Positions 54,600 to 63,706 are shown, numbered from the stretch's first letter. The stretch is DNA of 64,000 nt from Chryseobacterium camelliae (GCF_002770595.1 NZ_CP022986.1:4154001-4218000), one strand, 5' to 3'. Numbers and translations are program-made. The notes: generated by a model not told the origin, from the sequence alone.

Positions 54600-54932
54600 T
54601 TTTGAGAGGTCAGATATTAGATTTCAGACACAAGATTTCAGATGTCAGATATCAGATGTCAGACTTTAGAATTCGGATAAGTAGTATAAATGTCATACAT
54701 ACAAATAAATCTGATGATCTGCAATAAGTCTGTAAACACACCGAAATTAAAAATAACACCGTCTGAAATCTTGTGTCTGAAATCTGAAATCTAATATCAA
54801 ATTAATTGGAAAAAATGAAAATCACCAGTAAATAAAAAATAGAATTTTTAAAATGCTACCGTCTGACATCTGATGTCTGATGTCTGGTATCTGAAATCTG
54901 ATATCTAAAATCTTACTTTTAACAACCAAACA
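54600..54932. repeat. Intergenic array of ATCTGA-type words with a 30-bp inverted repeat
   Basis: Between the adaptor and pump genes, blocks at 54611-54664, 54761-54798 and 54861-54913 are made of words such as GATTTCAGA, GTCAGATATC and ATCTGACATC. The first block (54613-54642) is inverted against 54762-54798 with one 7-nt insertion (TGAAATC). A related block lies at 58357-58427. No fixed period or frame exists. Confidence 0.6.
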
Positions 54933-56525
54933 ATGTACAACAAAGGACTTTACCACGACTGGGTGCCGAAACCCGTACAGCTCCTGCTGATGGTCTTGCT
55001 GCTTGCCGTAGTGATGCCGATCGGGGGTGTATATACCGGGAACATCAGTTACCTGGTCAGCGGAACCGGTTCCATGACCGAATATTTTATGTGGGCCAAT
55101 TATGCTTCCACCATCGGGATGGGGGCGTGTATGCCAATCGTACTCAGGATGAAAATGCGGTTTAAGGTACGGGATAAAATGACTGTACTCCTGGTTCTGC
55201 TGGGACTGCTGAGCTACATCAATTCTACGACCTATGAGCCCATGATTTTTGTATTCAGCTCATTAATCATCGGATTCCTGAAAATGATGGTTACCATAGA
55301 ACTTTTTCTTCCGTTGATGGCTATGATCGGCAACCGGGGGATGTTTTACGGTGCATTTTACACATTTGTGCTGGTGCTGAACCAGGTGTCTGCGTATTAT
55401 GCCGTAGACATTTCCATCCGGTACAACTGGCAGCAGTTTTATGTGATCGCTGCGGTAGGATGTTTTGCGCTGGCTTTACTGCACTGGATTTTCATGCATG
55501 ACAAGTATTTTGCCCTGAAAGTGCCGCTGCATTACATCGACTGGCTCAGCATCCTGCTTTTCGTTTCCACATTTATGTGTTCAGCTTACGTGTTCTCCTT
55601 CGGGAAACAGCAGGACTGGCTTCATTCAAAGAAGATTATGGATGCAGGTATCGCAGCTTTCGTAAGTTTTTCCTTATTGGTGATCCGGCAGCTGACCCTG
55701 AAACGGCCGTATTTGTCATTCAAGATATTTTCAAAAAACAATGTGCTGCACGGCCTGTTCATGCTATTCTGGCTCGGGATGTTCCTGGGTACGACTTCTA
55801 TTCAGAATACTTTTGCGGTAGGCGTATTGGGATATGACCAGCTGACCAATGCACGACTTAACCTCCTGATGATTCCGGGACTGGTACTCGCCGGTGTAAC
55901 GGCTATATTCTGGTTCAAAAGAGAAATTCCCTTAAAAATGTTCATCTTTTCAGGCTTTTCGGCCATGATGGGATATGCCATCATCATGTATTTTTCCATG
56001 GTGCTGGAATTCAACTACGAGTACTGGTACCTGCCGATGTTCCTGAAAGGCTATGGAATGTGTTCATTGTTCATTTCAGTCTGGTTTTATACCTTAGATA
56101 AGCTTGAAATGGATGATATGCTGGCTGCGATCGGGCTGGTCCTGGTCTGGAGGACGTTTCTGGCAGTCGGGATCTTCTCGGCGCTGTATTCATGGTTTCA
56201 GTACCGATTCCAGGTCATTGCTGTTGGAGACCTGGCTGTATATCTGGATGGTATGACCCTTACACCCCAGAATGTCGCAGGAAATATGAAAGCGATCCAG
56301 CTCAATGCGATTCTCATTGCAGGTAAAAAACTGTTCGGATACATTATCCTCGCCGGTTGCGGAGTACTGCTGTATGTATTCACCCATCATTTCGGCCGTG
56401 AACGGTTTGAATATGTGCGTTTCATCAGGGTACTGACCGGAAAATCAGTCATAGCCAGGAGAAGGCTGCGTGAAAGGAAAAAATTAATCGAAGAAATAAA
56501 AGACGCCGCAGGTCCTGCCGTCTGA
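54933..56525 (+). CDS. EmrB-like MFS drug/proton antiporter
   Basis: A 530-residue 14-helix major facilitator of the DHA2 type, the pump partner of the HlyD and TolC proteins. TM segments are spread through the sequence (LLLMVLLLAVVMPIGGVY, LMLFWLGMFLGTTS and others). Basic loops and a C-terminal cytoplasmic tail (RERKKLIEEIKDAAGPAV) follow. The substrate is unknown. Its gene is separated from emrA by 333 bp of repeat DNA, unusual for an operon. Confidence 0.88.
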   Translation: MYNKGLYHDWVPKPVQLLLMVLLLAVVMPIGGVYTGNISYLVSGTGSMTEYFMWANYASTIGMGACMPIVLRMKMRFKVRDKMTVLLVLLGLLSYINSTTYEPMIFVFSSLIIGFLKMMVTIELFLPLMAMIGNRGMFYGAFYTFVLVLNQVSAYYAVDISIRYNWQQFYVIAAVGCFALALLHWIFMHDKYFALKVPLHYIDWLSILLFVSTFMCSAYVFSFGKQQDWLHSKKIMDAGIAAFVSFSLLVIRQLTLKRPYLSFKIFSKNNVLHGLFMLFWLGMFLGTTSIQNTFAVGVLGYDQLTNARLNLLMIPGLVLAGVTAIFWFKREIPLKMFIFSGFSAMMGYAIIMYFSMVLEFNYEYWYLPMFLKGYGMCSLFISVWFYTLDKLEMDDMLAAIGLVLVWRTFLAVGIFSALYSWFQYRFQVIAVGDLAVYLDGMTLTPQNVAGNMKAIQLNAILIAGKKLFGYIILAGCGVLLYVFTHHFGRERFEYVRFIRVLTGKSVIARRRLRERKKLIEEIKDAAGPAV

Positions 56526-56547
56526 AGAAACCTTGTTTTCACTAGTG

Positions 56548-56579
56548 AAGCCCTGCTCTTATCATGAGAGCGGGGCTTT
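56548..56579 (+). terminator. Hairpin after the emrB-like gene
   Basis: AAGCCCTGCTCT pairs with AGAGCGGGGCTT (with G-U), loop 7 nt, followed by a short T run. It probably ends the efflux operon. Confidence 0.65.
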
Positions 56580-56600
56580 GCGTCTAAAGATGCTGCGTAT

Positions 56601-56700
56601 TGGCAGGAGCTTTTTCCCGCTATCCGCTCATACTCCTCGCGCCATTGCTTTCCCGGCGCCTGCTGTGGGGTAACCGCTCCTATCGGGGCTAGGCTGTAGT
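56601..56700 (+). ncRNA. Flavo-1-like RNA element
   Basis: The stretch has GGAGC, CCCGCTATCCGCT, a hairpin GCGCC/GGCGC and TATCGGGGCTAGG in the order remembered for the Flavo-1 RNA motif of flavobacteria. CCCG pairs with CGGG and AGC with GCT, and the internal hairpin is intact (GCGCC at 56639-56643, GGCGC at 56655-56659). It is GC-richer than surrounding intergenic DNA. The family assignment is from memory of the motif, not a search. Confidence 0.5.
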
Positions 56701-56730
56701 CCTTTGTTTGCATTCTTTGCCATAAAGTGA

Positions 56731-56765
56731 TAAACCTTATAGGTTTTTAAAACCTATAAGGTTTA
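56731..56765. repeat. Perfect 35-bp palindrome
   Basis: Arms TAAACCTTATAGGTTTT and AAAACCTATAAGGTTTA with a 1-nt centre. It lies between the emrB-like and AAA genes (convergent) and may act as a terminator. It resembles the repeat at 12487-12519. Confidence 0.8.
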
Positions 56766-56830
56766 ATGACAGTCAAAAAACGTCCCCTGAACTATTCAGG
56801 GGACGGAATTTATAAGCTAAACCAAAAATT

Positions 56831-58285
56831 TTAATTCCTGTAATACGGGTTGATTTCCGCAGAATCAAAAGTAAAGGCATTGCTGTTTTCAGATTTATCC
56901 AGCTTTTTGCTGATGGTCAGTGCCCATAAGACAAGCTCCTTGCAGAAGTTCTGGTCTTCCGGGCTAAGGTCTGATGCATTTTCTTCCACCACGGTTGATA
57001 ATGGAGCAATGCTGTCCAGCTTGCGGTAAAATTCTTCATCGGTATCATTATAATGAAGCTCTAGCTGATTTTTATTGAACCATTTGATCAGATCTGTGTA
57101 CGGCGTCTTGATGCTTTCTTTCTCCAGCTTGGAAATGCGAGGGAATAGGCTTTCAAACTGGGTCATCACGGCTTTGTCAATCAGGATTTTGGCCACATAG
57201 TCGGCACCTTCCTGTTCACCTTCGTAGACCAGTTCTATTTTCCCGGTGATGGAAGGGATAATCGATATAAAATCAAGCAGGCGGACCGTTGTGCGTTCGG
57301 CTCCGGATTCAATCAGTCTTAGCCTGGCTGCGGCCATCAGGTTTTCCATGGCACTGATGCTGAGACGGGCACTGACACCGCTTTTCGCATCCACATATTC
57401 ACTGTCGCGTGCGGCAAAGGATACTTCTTCCAGCAGGTCTTTTGCGAGGTCCGGAATATGGATTTTAGACTGTTCCTCGGCAGGAACCTGCGCTTCCTGT
57501 TCGGTAATCTGACGCGCGAGCGCAATCGTCTGCGGGTAATGGGTGAAAATCTGGGAACCGATCCGGTCTTTCAGCGGAGTAACAATGCTGCCCCGGTTGG
57601 TATAATCTTCCGGATTAGCCGTAAATACAAACTGGATGTCCAGTGGCATCCTCAACTGGAATCCGCGGATCTGGATATCGCCTTCCTGCAGGATATTGAA
57701 CAGGGAAACCTGGATCCTGGCCTGTAGATCCGGCAATTCATTCAGCACGAAAATGCAGCGGTTGGCGCGTGGGATCATTCCGTAATGCAGTACGCGTTCA
57801 TCAGAATACGGAAGCTTTAATGTAGCAGCCTTGATCGGGTCGATATCTCCGATCAGGTCGGCAACGTTTACATCCGGCGTGGCCAGCTTTTCAAAGAAAC
57901 GGTCTGAGCGGTGTACCCAGGAAATCGGGGTATCGTCACCCATTTCGGCAATCAGGTCCCTGGCATATTTGGAAATCGGCTGGAACGGGCTGTCGTTGAT
58001 TTCAGAACCTTGTACAATTGGCATGTATTCATCAAGAAGGCTTACCATGCTCCTGGCGATCCTGGTTTTGGCCTGTCCGCGCAATCCGAGCAGGTTAATG
58101 TGATGGCCGGCAAGCAGGGCCTTCTTCAGTTGCGGAACTACGGTATCTTCGTAGCCCCAAAGCCCTTCAAATACCGGTTCCTTCGCCCTGATCTTGGCAA
58201 CCAGGTTCGCCTGGATTTCTTCATTAATGGTTTTATGGGTATATCCTGAGTTTTTTAGTTCTTTAAATGTCGTATCGTTTTTCAT
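56831..58285 (-). CDS. MoxR/ChlI-like AAA ATPase
   Basis: A 484-residue AAA+ ATPase. The Walker A loop reads GLRGQAKT (67-74), unusual in having Ala before KT. The Walker B region reads CIFVLNELPDL, with Asn-Glu where Asp-Glu is expected. The sensor VFTANPEDYTNRGS and an Arg-finger region follow. ChlI/MoxR-type ATPases work with VWA proteins to remodel or insert metal in partners. The VWA gene lies upstream on the same strand (126 bp). ATG 58306 is an alternative start. Confidence 0.85.
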   Translation of the reverse strand: MKNDTTFKELKNSGYTHKTINEEIQANLVAKIRAKEPVFEGLWGYEDTVVPQLKKALLAGHHINLLGLRGQAKTRIARSMVSLLDEYMPIVQGSEINDSPFQPISKYARDLIAEMGDDTPISWVHRSDRFFEKLATPDVNVADLIGDIDPIKAATLKLPYSDERVLHYGMIPRANRCIFVLNELPDLQARIQVSLFNILQEGDIQIRGFQLRMPLDIQFVFTANPEDYTNRGSIVTPLKDRIGSQIFTHYPQTIALARQITEQEAQVPAEEQSKIHIPDLAKDLLEEVSFAARDSEYVDAKSGVSARLSISAMENLMAAARLRLIESGAERTTVRLLDFISIIPSITGKIELVYEGEQEGADYVAKILIDKAVMTQFESLFPRISKLEKESIKTPYTDLIKWFNKNQLELHYNDTDEEFYRKLDSIAPLSTVVEENASDLSPEDQNFCKELVLWALTISKKLDKSENSNAFTFDSAEINPYYRN

Positions 58286-58356
58286 TGTATTTTGAGCAGT
58301 AATCATTTAATAATATAATATAGTACATTGTTCATTATCCTAAAATTTATTCTAAT

Positions 58357-58427
58357 CTCAGATTTCAATCTAAAATCTGGCATCTGACATCTGACATCTG
58401 GCATCTGATATCTGGTATCTGAAATTT
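58357..58427. repeat. ATCTGACATCTG-type repeat block
   Basis: A run of CATCTGACATCTGACATCTGG-like words (repeated ATCTG/ATCTGG units) between the VWA and AAA genes. It resembles the blocks at 54611-54913 and is probably the same repeat class. Confidence 0.55.
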
Positions 58428-58431
58428 ATCA

Positions 58432-59574
58432 TCATATCCTTCTTTTCCTGTTCTTCTCATAATCCTCAAAAATCATCTGGCCCAGTCCGGAAAGCCCCGT
58501 CAGGAATGCTTTTCCCTGGTTCTGTTCGGTAAAGGCTTCCACAAACTTCCTGAGGTAAGGGTCCTGGGCAATCATAAAGGTGGTGATTGGGATTTTCAGT
58601 TTCCGGGCCTGCGCGGCTCTGTTGAGGCATTGTGACACGATCATCTGGTCGAGCCCCACACTGTTCATGTAAAATTCCCCGGTAGGCAGCTGGATGCAGC
58701 TCGGCTTTCCGTCGGTGATCATGAAGATCTGCTTATTGGTATTCCGTTTCCTGCGGAGGATGTCCATCGCCAGTTCCAGTCCGGCCACCGTATTGGTATG
58801 GTAAGGCCCGACTTTCAGATAGGGAAGGTCTTTGATCTTGATCGGCCAGGCTTCATTCCCGAAAACAATAATGTCGATGGAATCTTTCGGGTATTTACGA
58901 TGAATCAGTTCTACCAGTGCCATGGCCACTTTTTTGGCCGGTGTGATCCGGTCTTCGCCGTATAGAATCATCGAGTGGCTGATGTCGATCATCAGTACCG
59001 TGCTCATCTGTGCTTTATGGCGCGTCTCTTCTACGATGAGGTCATCTTCCGTCAGCTGAAGGTCACCGATGCCGTTGTTTACCTGGGCATTTTTAAGGCT
59101 TTCAGTCATGTTCACCAATGAAAGGTCATCACCGTACTGAAACGACCGGTGGTCACCATCCTTTTCATCTCCAACACCGGTTTTGGAAGTGCGGTGGTTT
59201 CCAATCCCGCTTTTTTTCAGCTTTCCGAATATCTGGTCTAATGCGTATTCGCGAAGTGCAGATTCCAGTTTGGGAGTCAGGATGTTCTTTCCTTTTCCCG
59301 TTCCGGTATTTCCGTCTTCTTCATCCACTTCTTCCCTGATGTAGCCGCGCTTCTTAAGGTCTTCCTCAAAATCCTCCAGGGTATATTCATCGGTGAAGAT
59401 GTCGTATTCCTGGTCCAGCATATCAAGCCACTCGAAAGCCTCCTCGATATCACCGGAAGTATGGGTCAGCAGATCTTTGAATACATCAAAAACCCGGTCG
59501 AAATTCGATATTTCCTCCGGAACGTGTTTGCTGAAGATGTATCCTTTCTGGAAATTAAATTCTTTATTGGTCAT
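58432..59574 (-). CDS. VWA domain protein (partner of AAA ATPase)
   Basis: A 380-residue cytoplasmic protein with an N-terminal helical part (1-170) and a C-terminal von Willebrand factor A domain. The MIDAS motif DISHS is at 197-201, and the later Asp in MITDGKPS and the Thr in HTNTVAGL complete the metal site. It is encoded 126 bp upstream of the AAA gene on the same strand, the usual MoxR-VWA pairing, and probably acts in folding or metal loading of an unknown target. Confidence 0.88.
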   Translation of the reverse strand: MTNKEFNFQKGYIFSKHVPEEISNFDRVFDVFKDLLTHTSGDIEEAFEWLDMLDQEYDIFTDEYTLEDFEEDLKKRGYIREEVDEEDGNTGTGKGKNILTPKLESALREYALDQIFGKLKKSGIGNHRTSKTGVGDEKDGDHRSFQYGDDLSLVNMTESLKNAQVNNGIGDLQLTEDDLIVEETRHKAQMSTVLMIDISHSMILYGEDRITPAKKVAMALVELIHRKYPKDSIDIIVFGNEAWPIKIKDLPYLKVGPYHTNTVAGLELAMDILRRKRNTNKQIFMITDGKPSCIQLPTGEFYMNSVGLDQMIVSQCLNRAAQARKLKIPITTFMIAQDPYLRKFVEAFTEQNQGKAFLTGLSGLGQMIFEDYEKNRKRRI

Positions 59575-59714
59575 TCAATCAATCTTCTTTTGAACAATAC
59601 AAGTTAGGGAATATTATGATAAGTTTCAGAGTTTGAAAGATAGAATTTGGTTATGATCGTGATGGCAATCGGATGATAAAAAATATACAGCTATAGCCGC
59701 AAAATTCAAATTGC

Positions 59715-59722
59715 TATATTTG
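59715..59722 (+). promoter_or_regulatory. -7 element (TATATTTG) of the lipoprotein gene
   Basis: An exact TAnnTTTG match 20 bp before the ATG at 59743. Confidence 0.5.
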
Positions 59723-59742
59723 TACTGCGAGACCTTTTGATT

Positions 59743-60288
59743 ATGAAAAAAATAATATTGCTTTCCCTGTCCGTTTTAGTATTGAACTCCTGTGTGGTAT
59801 CCACTGCCGCTAAAGCCGTAAAAGGAGCGGTCAACCTCAGTTACAAAGCCGTAAAGGGAACCGTTAACGGAATCAGCTGGGCCGTTCGTAAGGCCAATGG
59901 AAAAATTGATGAAGACCGGATTGACGGTACCTGGAAAGTAGTGGGGGTATACCGGGGGTCTTTTGAAGACTTCACCAAAGACCAGAACCCGGAAAGTTCA
60001 TTCACTTCAGAATGTGTAGACAGTTACGACCAGATCATCTTTAAAGCCAAAAGATCTAAGTTTCAGCCGGTACACTGCAGCTCCGAAAAGGAAGACTGGA
60101 TAAGGTATTCTTTTGAATTTGGTAAAAATCCTGTTACCAAAGAGAAAGAGAATTATATAGAATACAATTCCAACAACTACATTTCTGTGATCGACGTCAA
60201 TAACAAGACCATGGTCCTGGAGGGAAATCTGATGCCGAAACTGTCATTTTCAGGGGCTAAATTATACCTGCTGGAAAAAGTGAAATAA
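59743..60288 (+). CDS. Lipoprotein with unknown beta domain
   Basis: A 181-residue lipoprotein. The lipobox is in LVLNSCVV, with the acylated Cys near residue 17. After a short Ala/Lys-rich linker comes RIDGTWKVVGVYRGSF, a lipocalin-like first strand, and a domain of roughly 120 residues with paired Cys (SECVDSYD, PVHCSSEKED). The protein has a lipocalin-like appearance but the family is not certain. ATG 59743 is used; the TTG at 59737 is a longer option. Confidence 0.75.
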   Translation: MKKIILLSLSVLVLNSCVVSTAAKAVKGAVNLSYKAVKGTVNGISWAVRKANGKIDEDRIDGTWKVVGVYRGSFEDFTKDQNPESSFTSECVDSYDQIIFKAKRSKFQPVHCSSEKEDWIRYSFEFGKNPVTKEKENYIEYNSNNYISVIDVNNKTMVLEGNLMPKLSFSGAKLYLLEKVK

Positions 60289-60390
60289 AGATTCTTTCAA
60301 TACCGGAAACCTTGTCTTCAACGGATGCATTGTAGTCTTACTTTCTTGTGAAAGAAGAGTAAGGATATTCGTTTTTGGTATCTAAAGCCT

Positions 60391-60398
60391 TATCTTTG
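60391..60398 (+). promoter_or_regulatory. -7 element (TATCTTTG) of the methyltransferase gene
   Basis: An exact TAnnTTTG match 19 bp before the ATG at 60418. Confidence 0.5.
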
Positions 60399-60417
60399 CC
60401 TCCATTAAAACTGCAGC

Positions 60418-61122
60418 ATGAAAGACCTGATGGGCCAAGCCATTCACGACTATTATCACAACAACAATCCTGAAGATTTACAGACCGAAACTTCCATTTC
60501 GGAACTGGATGAAATGCCGGTGGCGTACCTCTTCCGGAAATTTGAGGAAATGAATGCCCTTGAGCGGAAAGCCCTGAGCTTATGCCGGGGAAAAGTCCTG
60601 GATATAGGAGCGGGAGCCGGTTCGCATTCCTTGTACCTCCAGAATGAAAAAGGTCTTGAGGTAACCGCACTCGATATTTCACCCAAATCCATCGAAATAT
60701 GTAAAGCAAGAGGCCTTCAAGAGGCAGTCTGCGGAAATATGCTCCAGTTTCCGGAGCAGGAATTTGATACTATTGTACTGCTGATGAACGGTACCGGGAT
60801 TTTCCAGAGCCTGCAGGTTATTGATATCTACCTTAAAAAGCTGTATTCACTCCTGGATAAAAACGGGCAGATCCTCATCGACAGTACGGATATTATTTAC
60901 ATGTTTGATGCAGATGAAGATGGCGGGGTCTACATTCCGGCAGAGGGCTATTACGGGGAACTGGACTATATCGTTCATTACAAAGGACAGTCGGAAGACC
61001 CGATCAAATGGCTGTACCTGGATTTCAATACCCTGAAAAATGCGGCTGAGCACAACGGTTTCAGGATTGAAAAAGTCCTGCAGGAAGAAGATTCTTATCT
61101 GGCAAAGCTGAAGAAGAAATAA
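60418..61122 (+). CDS. Class I SAM-dependent methyltransferase
   Basis: A 234-residue methyltransferase. Motif I is VLDIGAGAGSHSLYLQ (about 60-75), then TALDISPKSIEICKARG and the motif IV region DTIVLLMNGTGIFQSL. The substrate is unknown. It is a single-gene unit. Confidence 0.88.
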   Translation: MKDLMGQAIHDYYHNNNPEDLQTETSISELDEMPVAYLFRKFEEMNALERKALSLCRGKVLDIGAGAGSHSLYLQNEKGLEVTALDISPKSIEICKARGLQEAVCGNMLQFPEQEFDTIVLLMNGTGIFQSLQVIDIYLKKLYSLLDKNGQILIDSTDIIYMFDADEDGGVYIPAEGYYGELDYIVHYKGQSEDPIKWLYLDFNTLKNAAEHNGFRIEKVLQEEDSYLAKLKKK

Positions 61123-61234
61123 CAGACAAAAAATGAATTAACAGCGTATCAGGGAGATATGCTGAAGTGTTCTTACCAAGTCATTAAAAAATGTTGGATA
61201 TTTAATAAGGCCGGGATCCCGGAATTATGCATTG

Positions 61235-61620
61235 TTATGATTCCGTAAATAATTCTTGATAACTACCGATCAGGCTGTTGATAATATTGTACGAAAACAA
61301 ATGATGATCATTCACCACAATGAGGTACAGCATGATGCATGAAATGATGATTGGTAATAGATAGGATGTCGTCCGGTAAGGAAGCTTTTTAGGAGTGTAT
61401 ACCACCCACAGGACCATCAGGAAAATTGTACCGAATGCTGAAATAAAAAACTCCGGACTTCTTTTAAATACAATGATCTCTCTTCACTGAAAATTCTTCC
61501 TCTTCTTTCCAGCATTTCAAAAGCCATCTGAACTGCTTCGGGCGTAAGCCTGTTGCCTTCCTTCAGATAGTCTTCAAGTTCGGAGTCTGTACATTTTTCT
61601 AAAACTTTTCTCTATATCAT
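61235..61620 (-). pseudogene. Broken gene for a small membrane protein
   Basis: On the minus strand a conserved-looking protein can be read in two frames. From the ATG at 61620, the second sense codon is followed by TAG at codon 3, then RKVLEKCTDSELEDYLKEG and EAVQMAFEMLERRGRIFSE in the same frame to about 61455. At a T6 run (61446-61451) the frame breaks; with one added T it would continue FISAFGTIFLMVLWVVYTPKKLP.. to the stop at 61235. The remaining open part (61235-61417) gives two membrane segments. It appears to be a decayed gene: early stop and frameshift. Confidence 0.65.
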
Positions 61621-61623
61621 GCC

Positions 61624-61650
61624 AAAAAAAATGGGCAAAAATGCCCATTT
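61624..61650 (-). terminator. Intrinsic terminator of metG
   Basis: On the minus strand ATGGGCA / TGCCCAT with a TTTT loop is followed by a T tract. It lies 20 bp after the metG stop. Confidence 0.9.
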
Positions 61651-61669
61651 CAAAATATGATCAAAAAAA

Positions 61670-63706
61670 TTATCCGATTTCAATACCATTCTCAACAGTG
61701 CTGTCGTCCGGCGTCACGAAAGACAGTTTACCATCCGGCTTGGTCGTCAATAATAACATTCCCTGCGATTCGATACCCCTGATTTTTCTCGGAGCCAGGT
61801 TCAGTAGGATCATCACCTGCTTGCCAATCAGTTCCTCGGGGGTAAAGCTTTCAGCAATCCCTGAAACCACGGTTCTTACATCTACTCCGGTATCCACTTT
61901 CAGCTTCAGAAGTTTGTCTGCTTTTTCTACTTTTTCAGCTTCCATGATGGTTGCCGTTCTCAGGTCGATTTTCGTAAAATCATCAAAAGTGATTTCTTCT
62001 TTCATAGGATTCGCGTTAGGATTGGTTTTTTTATTGTTTTGCTTTGTATTTTCCAGCTTCTGGATCTGAGCTTCGATAACGTCGTCTTCAATTTTGGAAA
62101 ACAGAAGAGAAGCTTCGTTGATCTGATGTCCGGTTTCTATTAGAACCTGCTTTGTTTCCACATCATTCCAGTCCATTTTTTCAACATTGAACATATTGAG
62201 AAGTTTACCTGAACTGAAAGGCATGAATGGTTCACAAAGCTGAGCCAGTGCTACAGCAATCTGAGCTCCTACAAATAAGGAATGTGCAGCCTTTTCAGGG
62301 TTATCCTTGATGGTCTTCCAGGGCTCTTCCGTCTGAAGATACTGGTTCCCGAAACGCGCAAGGTTCATCAGGGCAGACAATGCATTCCGGAACTCATAAC
62401 GGTTCAGGAATTCTGAAATTTCTTTGGCTGATCTGTTGATTTCCTTTAGTTCAGGAGCATGGACATCACCCTGTGGAATAACACCATCATAATATTTGTG
62501 CATCAGAACGGCAACCCGGTTGATGAAGTTCCCGAAAATTCCAACCAGCTCAGAATTATTCTTTGTCTGGAAATCCTTCCAGGTGAAATTATTGTCCTTG
62601 GTCTCCGGAGCAGAAGACAGAAGCGCATATCTCAGCACATCCTGCTGTCCCGGAAAATCATCTACATATTCATGTGCCCACACCGCCCAGTTTCTGGAGG
62701 TGGAAATCTTGTCGTTCTCAAGGTTCAGGAATTCGAAAGCCGGAACATTGTCGGGCATAATGAAATCACCGTGTGCCTTCATCATCGATGGGAAAATAAT
62801 GCAGTGAAAAACAATATTATCCTTTCCGATGAAATGGACCAGGTCGCTTTCCTCGCTTTGCCAGTAGTCTTTCCAGTCTTTTCCGTTTTTCTCTGCCCAC
62901 TCTTTGGTAAAGGAAATATACCCGATAGGAGCATCAAACCATACGTACAGCACTTTCCCTTCTGCACCCGGTAGCGGAACCGGAACGCCCCAGTTGAGGT
63001 CACGGGTCATAGCCCTAGGTTTCAGGCCGTCGTTCAGCCAGGACTTTACCTGTCCGTACACATTAGGCTTCCAGTCATCTTTATGGCCTTCGATGATCCA
63101 TTCATTTAAGAAGGTTTCGTATTCATTCAATGGCAGGTACCAGTTTTTCGTTTCCTTAAGGATGGGTACATTTCCGCTGAGCATGGATTTTGGGTTGATG
63201 AGCTCGGAAGGCGACAGGGTAGAACCGCATTTTTCGCACTGATCGCCATAGGCGTTCTCATTGCCGCAATTAGGGCAGGTCCCTACAATATAACGGTCGG
63301 CCAGGAATTCTCCGGCCTGCTCATCAAAATACTGCTCGGAAACTTCTTCTGTGAATTTCCCTTTTTCATACAATACCTTAAAGAATTCCTGGCTGGTTTC
63401 GTAATGTTTCTGAGATGTAGTCCTGGAATATTCATCAAATGAAATTCCTAAATCCGAAAATGATTTTTTAATGATTTCATGATACTTGTCCACGATATCC
63501 TGAGGCGTTACGCCCTCTTTTTTAGCTCTGATGGTGATGGGGATCCCATGCTCATCCGAACCGCATATAAAAGCGACTTCCTTTCCTGATCTTCTCTGAA
63601 ATCTTGCGTAAACATCTGCGGGAATATATACTCCTGCCAGGTGTCCTATATGAACCGGTCCGTTGGCATAAGGCAACGCAGCCGTAATCATTTTTCTGTT
63701 CGACAT
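61670..63706 (-). CDS. metG: Methionyl-tRNA synthetase
   Basis: Charges tRNA-Met. The 678-residue protein has HIGH (19-22), a zinc knuckle with Cys144, 147, 157 and 160, and the second signature as KISTS (333-337), a variant of KMSKS. The C-terminal region from about 570 is a tRNA-binding EMAP/OB domain (DLRTATIMEAEKVEKADKLLKLKV, LAPRKIRGIESQGMLLL). A TATCTTTG box lies at 63729-63736 upstream. Confidence 0.97.
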   Translation of the reverse strand: MSNRKMITAALPYANGPVHIGHLAGVYIPADVYARFQRRSGKEVAFICGSDEHGIPITIRAKKEGVTPQDIVDKYHEIIKKSFSDLGISFDEYSRTTSQKHYETSQEFFKVLYEKGKFTEEVSEQYFDEQAGEFLADRYIVGTCPNCGNENAYGDQCEKCGSTLSPSELINPKSMLSGNVPILKETKNWYLPLNEYETFLNEWIIEGHKDDWKPNVYGQVKSWLNDGLKPRAMTRDLNWGVPVPLPGAEGKVLYVWFDAPIGYISFTKEWAEKNGKDWKDYWQSEESDLVHFIGKDNIVFHCIIFPSMMKAHGDFIMPDNVPAFEFLNLENDKISTSRNWAVWAHEYVDDFPGQQDVLRYALLSSAPETKDNNFTWKDFQTKNNSELVGIFGNFINRVAVLMHKYYDGVIPQGDVHAPELKEINRSAKEISEFLNRYEFRNALSALMNLARFGNQYLQTEEPWKTIKDNPEKAAHSLFVGAQIAVALAQLCEPFMPFSSGKLLNMFNVEKMDWNDVETKQVLIETGHQINEASLLFSKIEDDVIEAQIQKLENTKQNNKKTNPNANPMKEEITFDDFTKIDLRTATIMEAEKVEKADKLLKLKVDTGVDVRTVVSGIAESFTPEELIGKQVMILLNLAPRKIRGIESQGMLLLTTKPDGKLSFVTPDDSTVENGIEIG

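Noticed and set aside
56387-56713. Minus-strand frame of 108 residues beside the emrB gene
   Set aside because: It overlaps the end of the pump gene and most of the upstream half lies in the RNA-like element; the amino acid pattern follows the RNA motif.
58357-58427. ATCTGA words as a CRISPR array
   Set aside because: Units are too short and irregular, without uniform spacers or cas genes.
61211-61222. CCGGGATCCCGG palindrome after the methyltransferase gene
   Set aside because: Perfect 12-bp palindrome but no loop or T tract; could be chance and no function can be argued.
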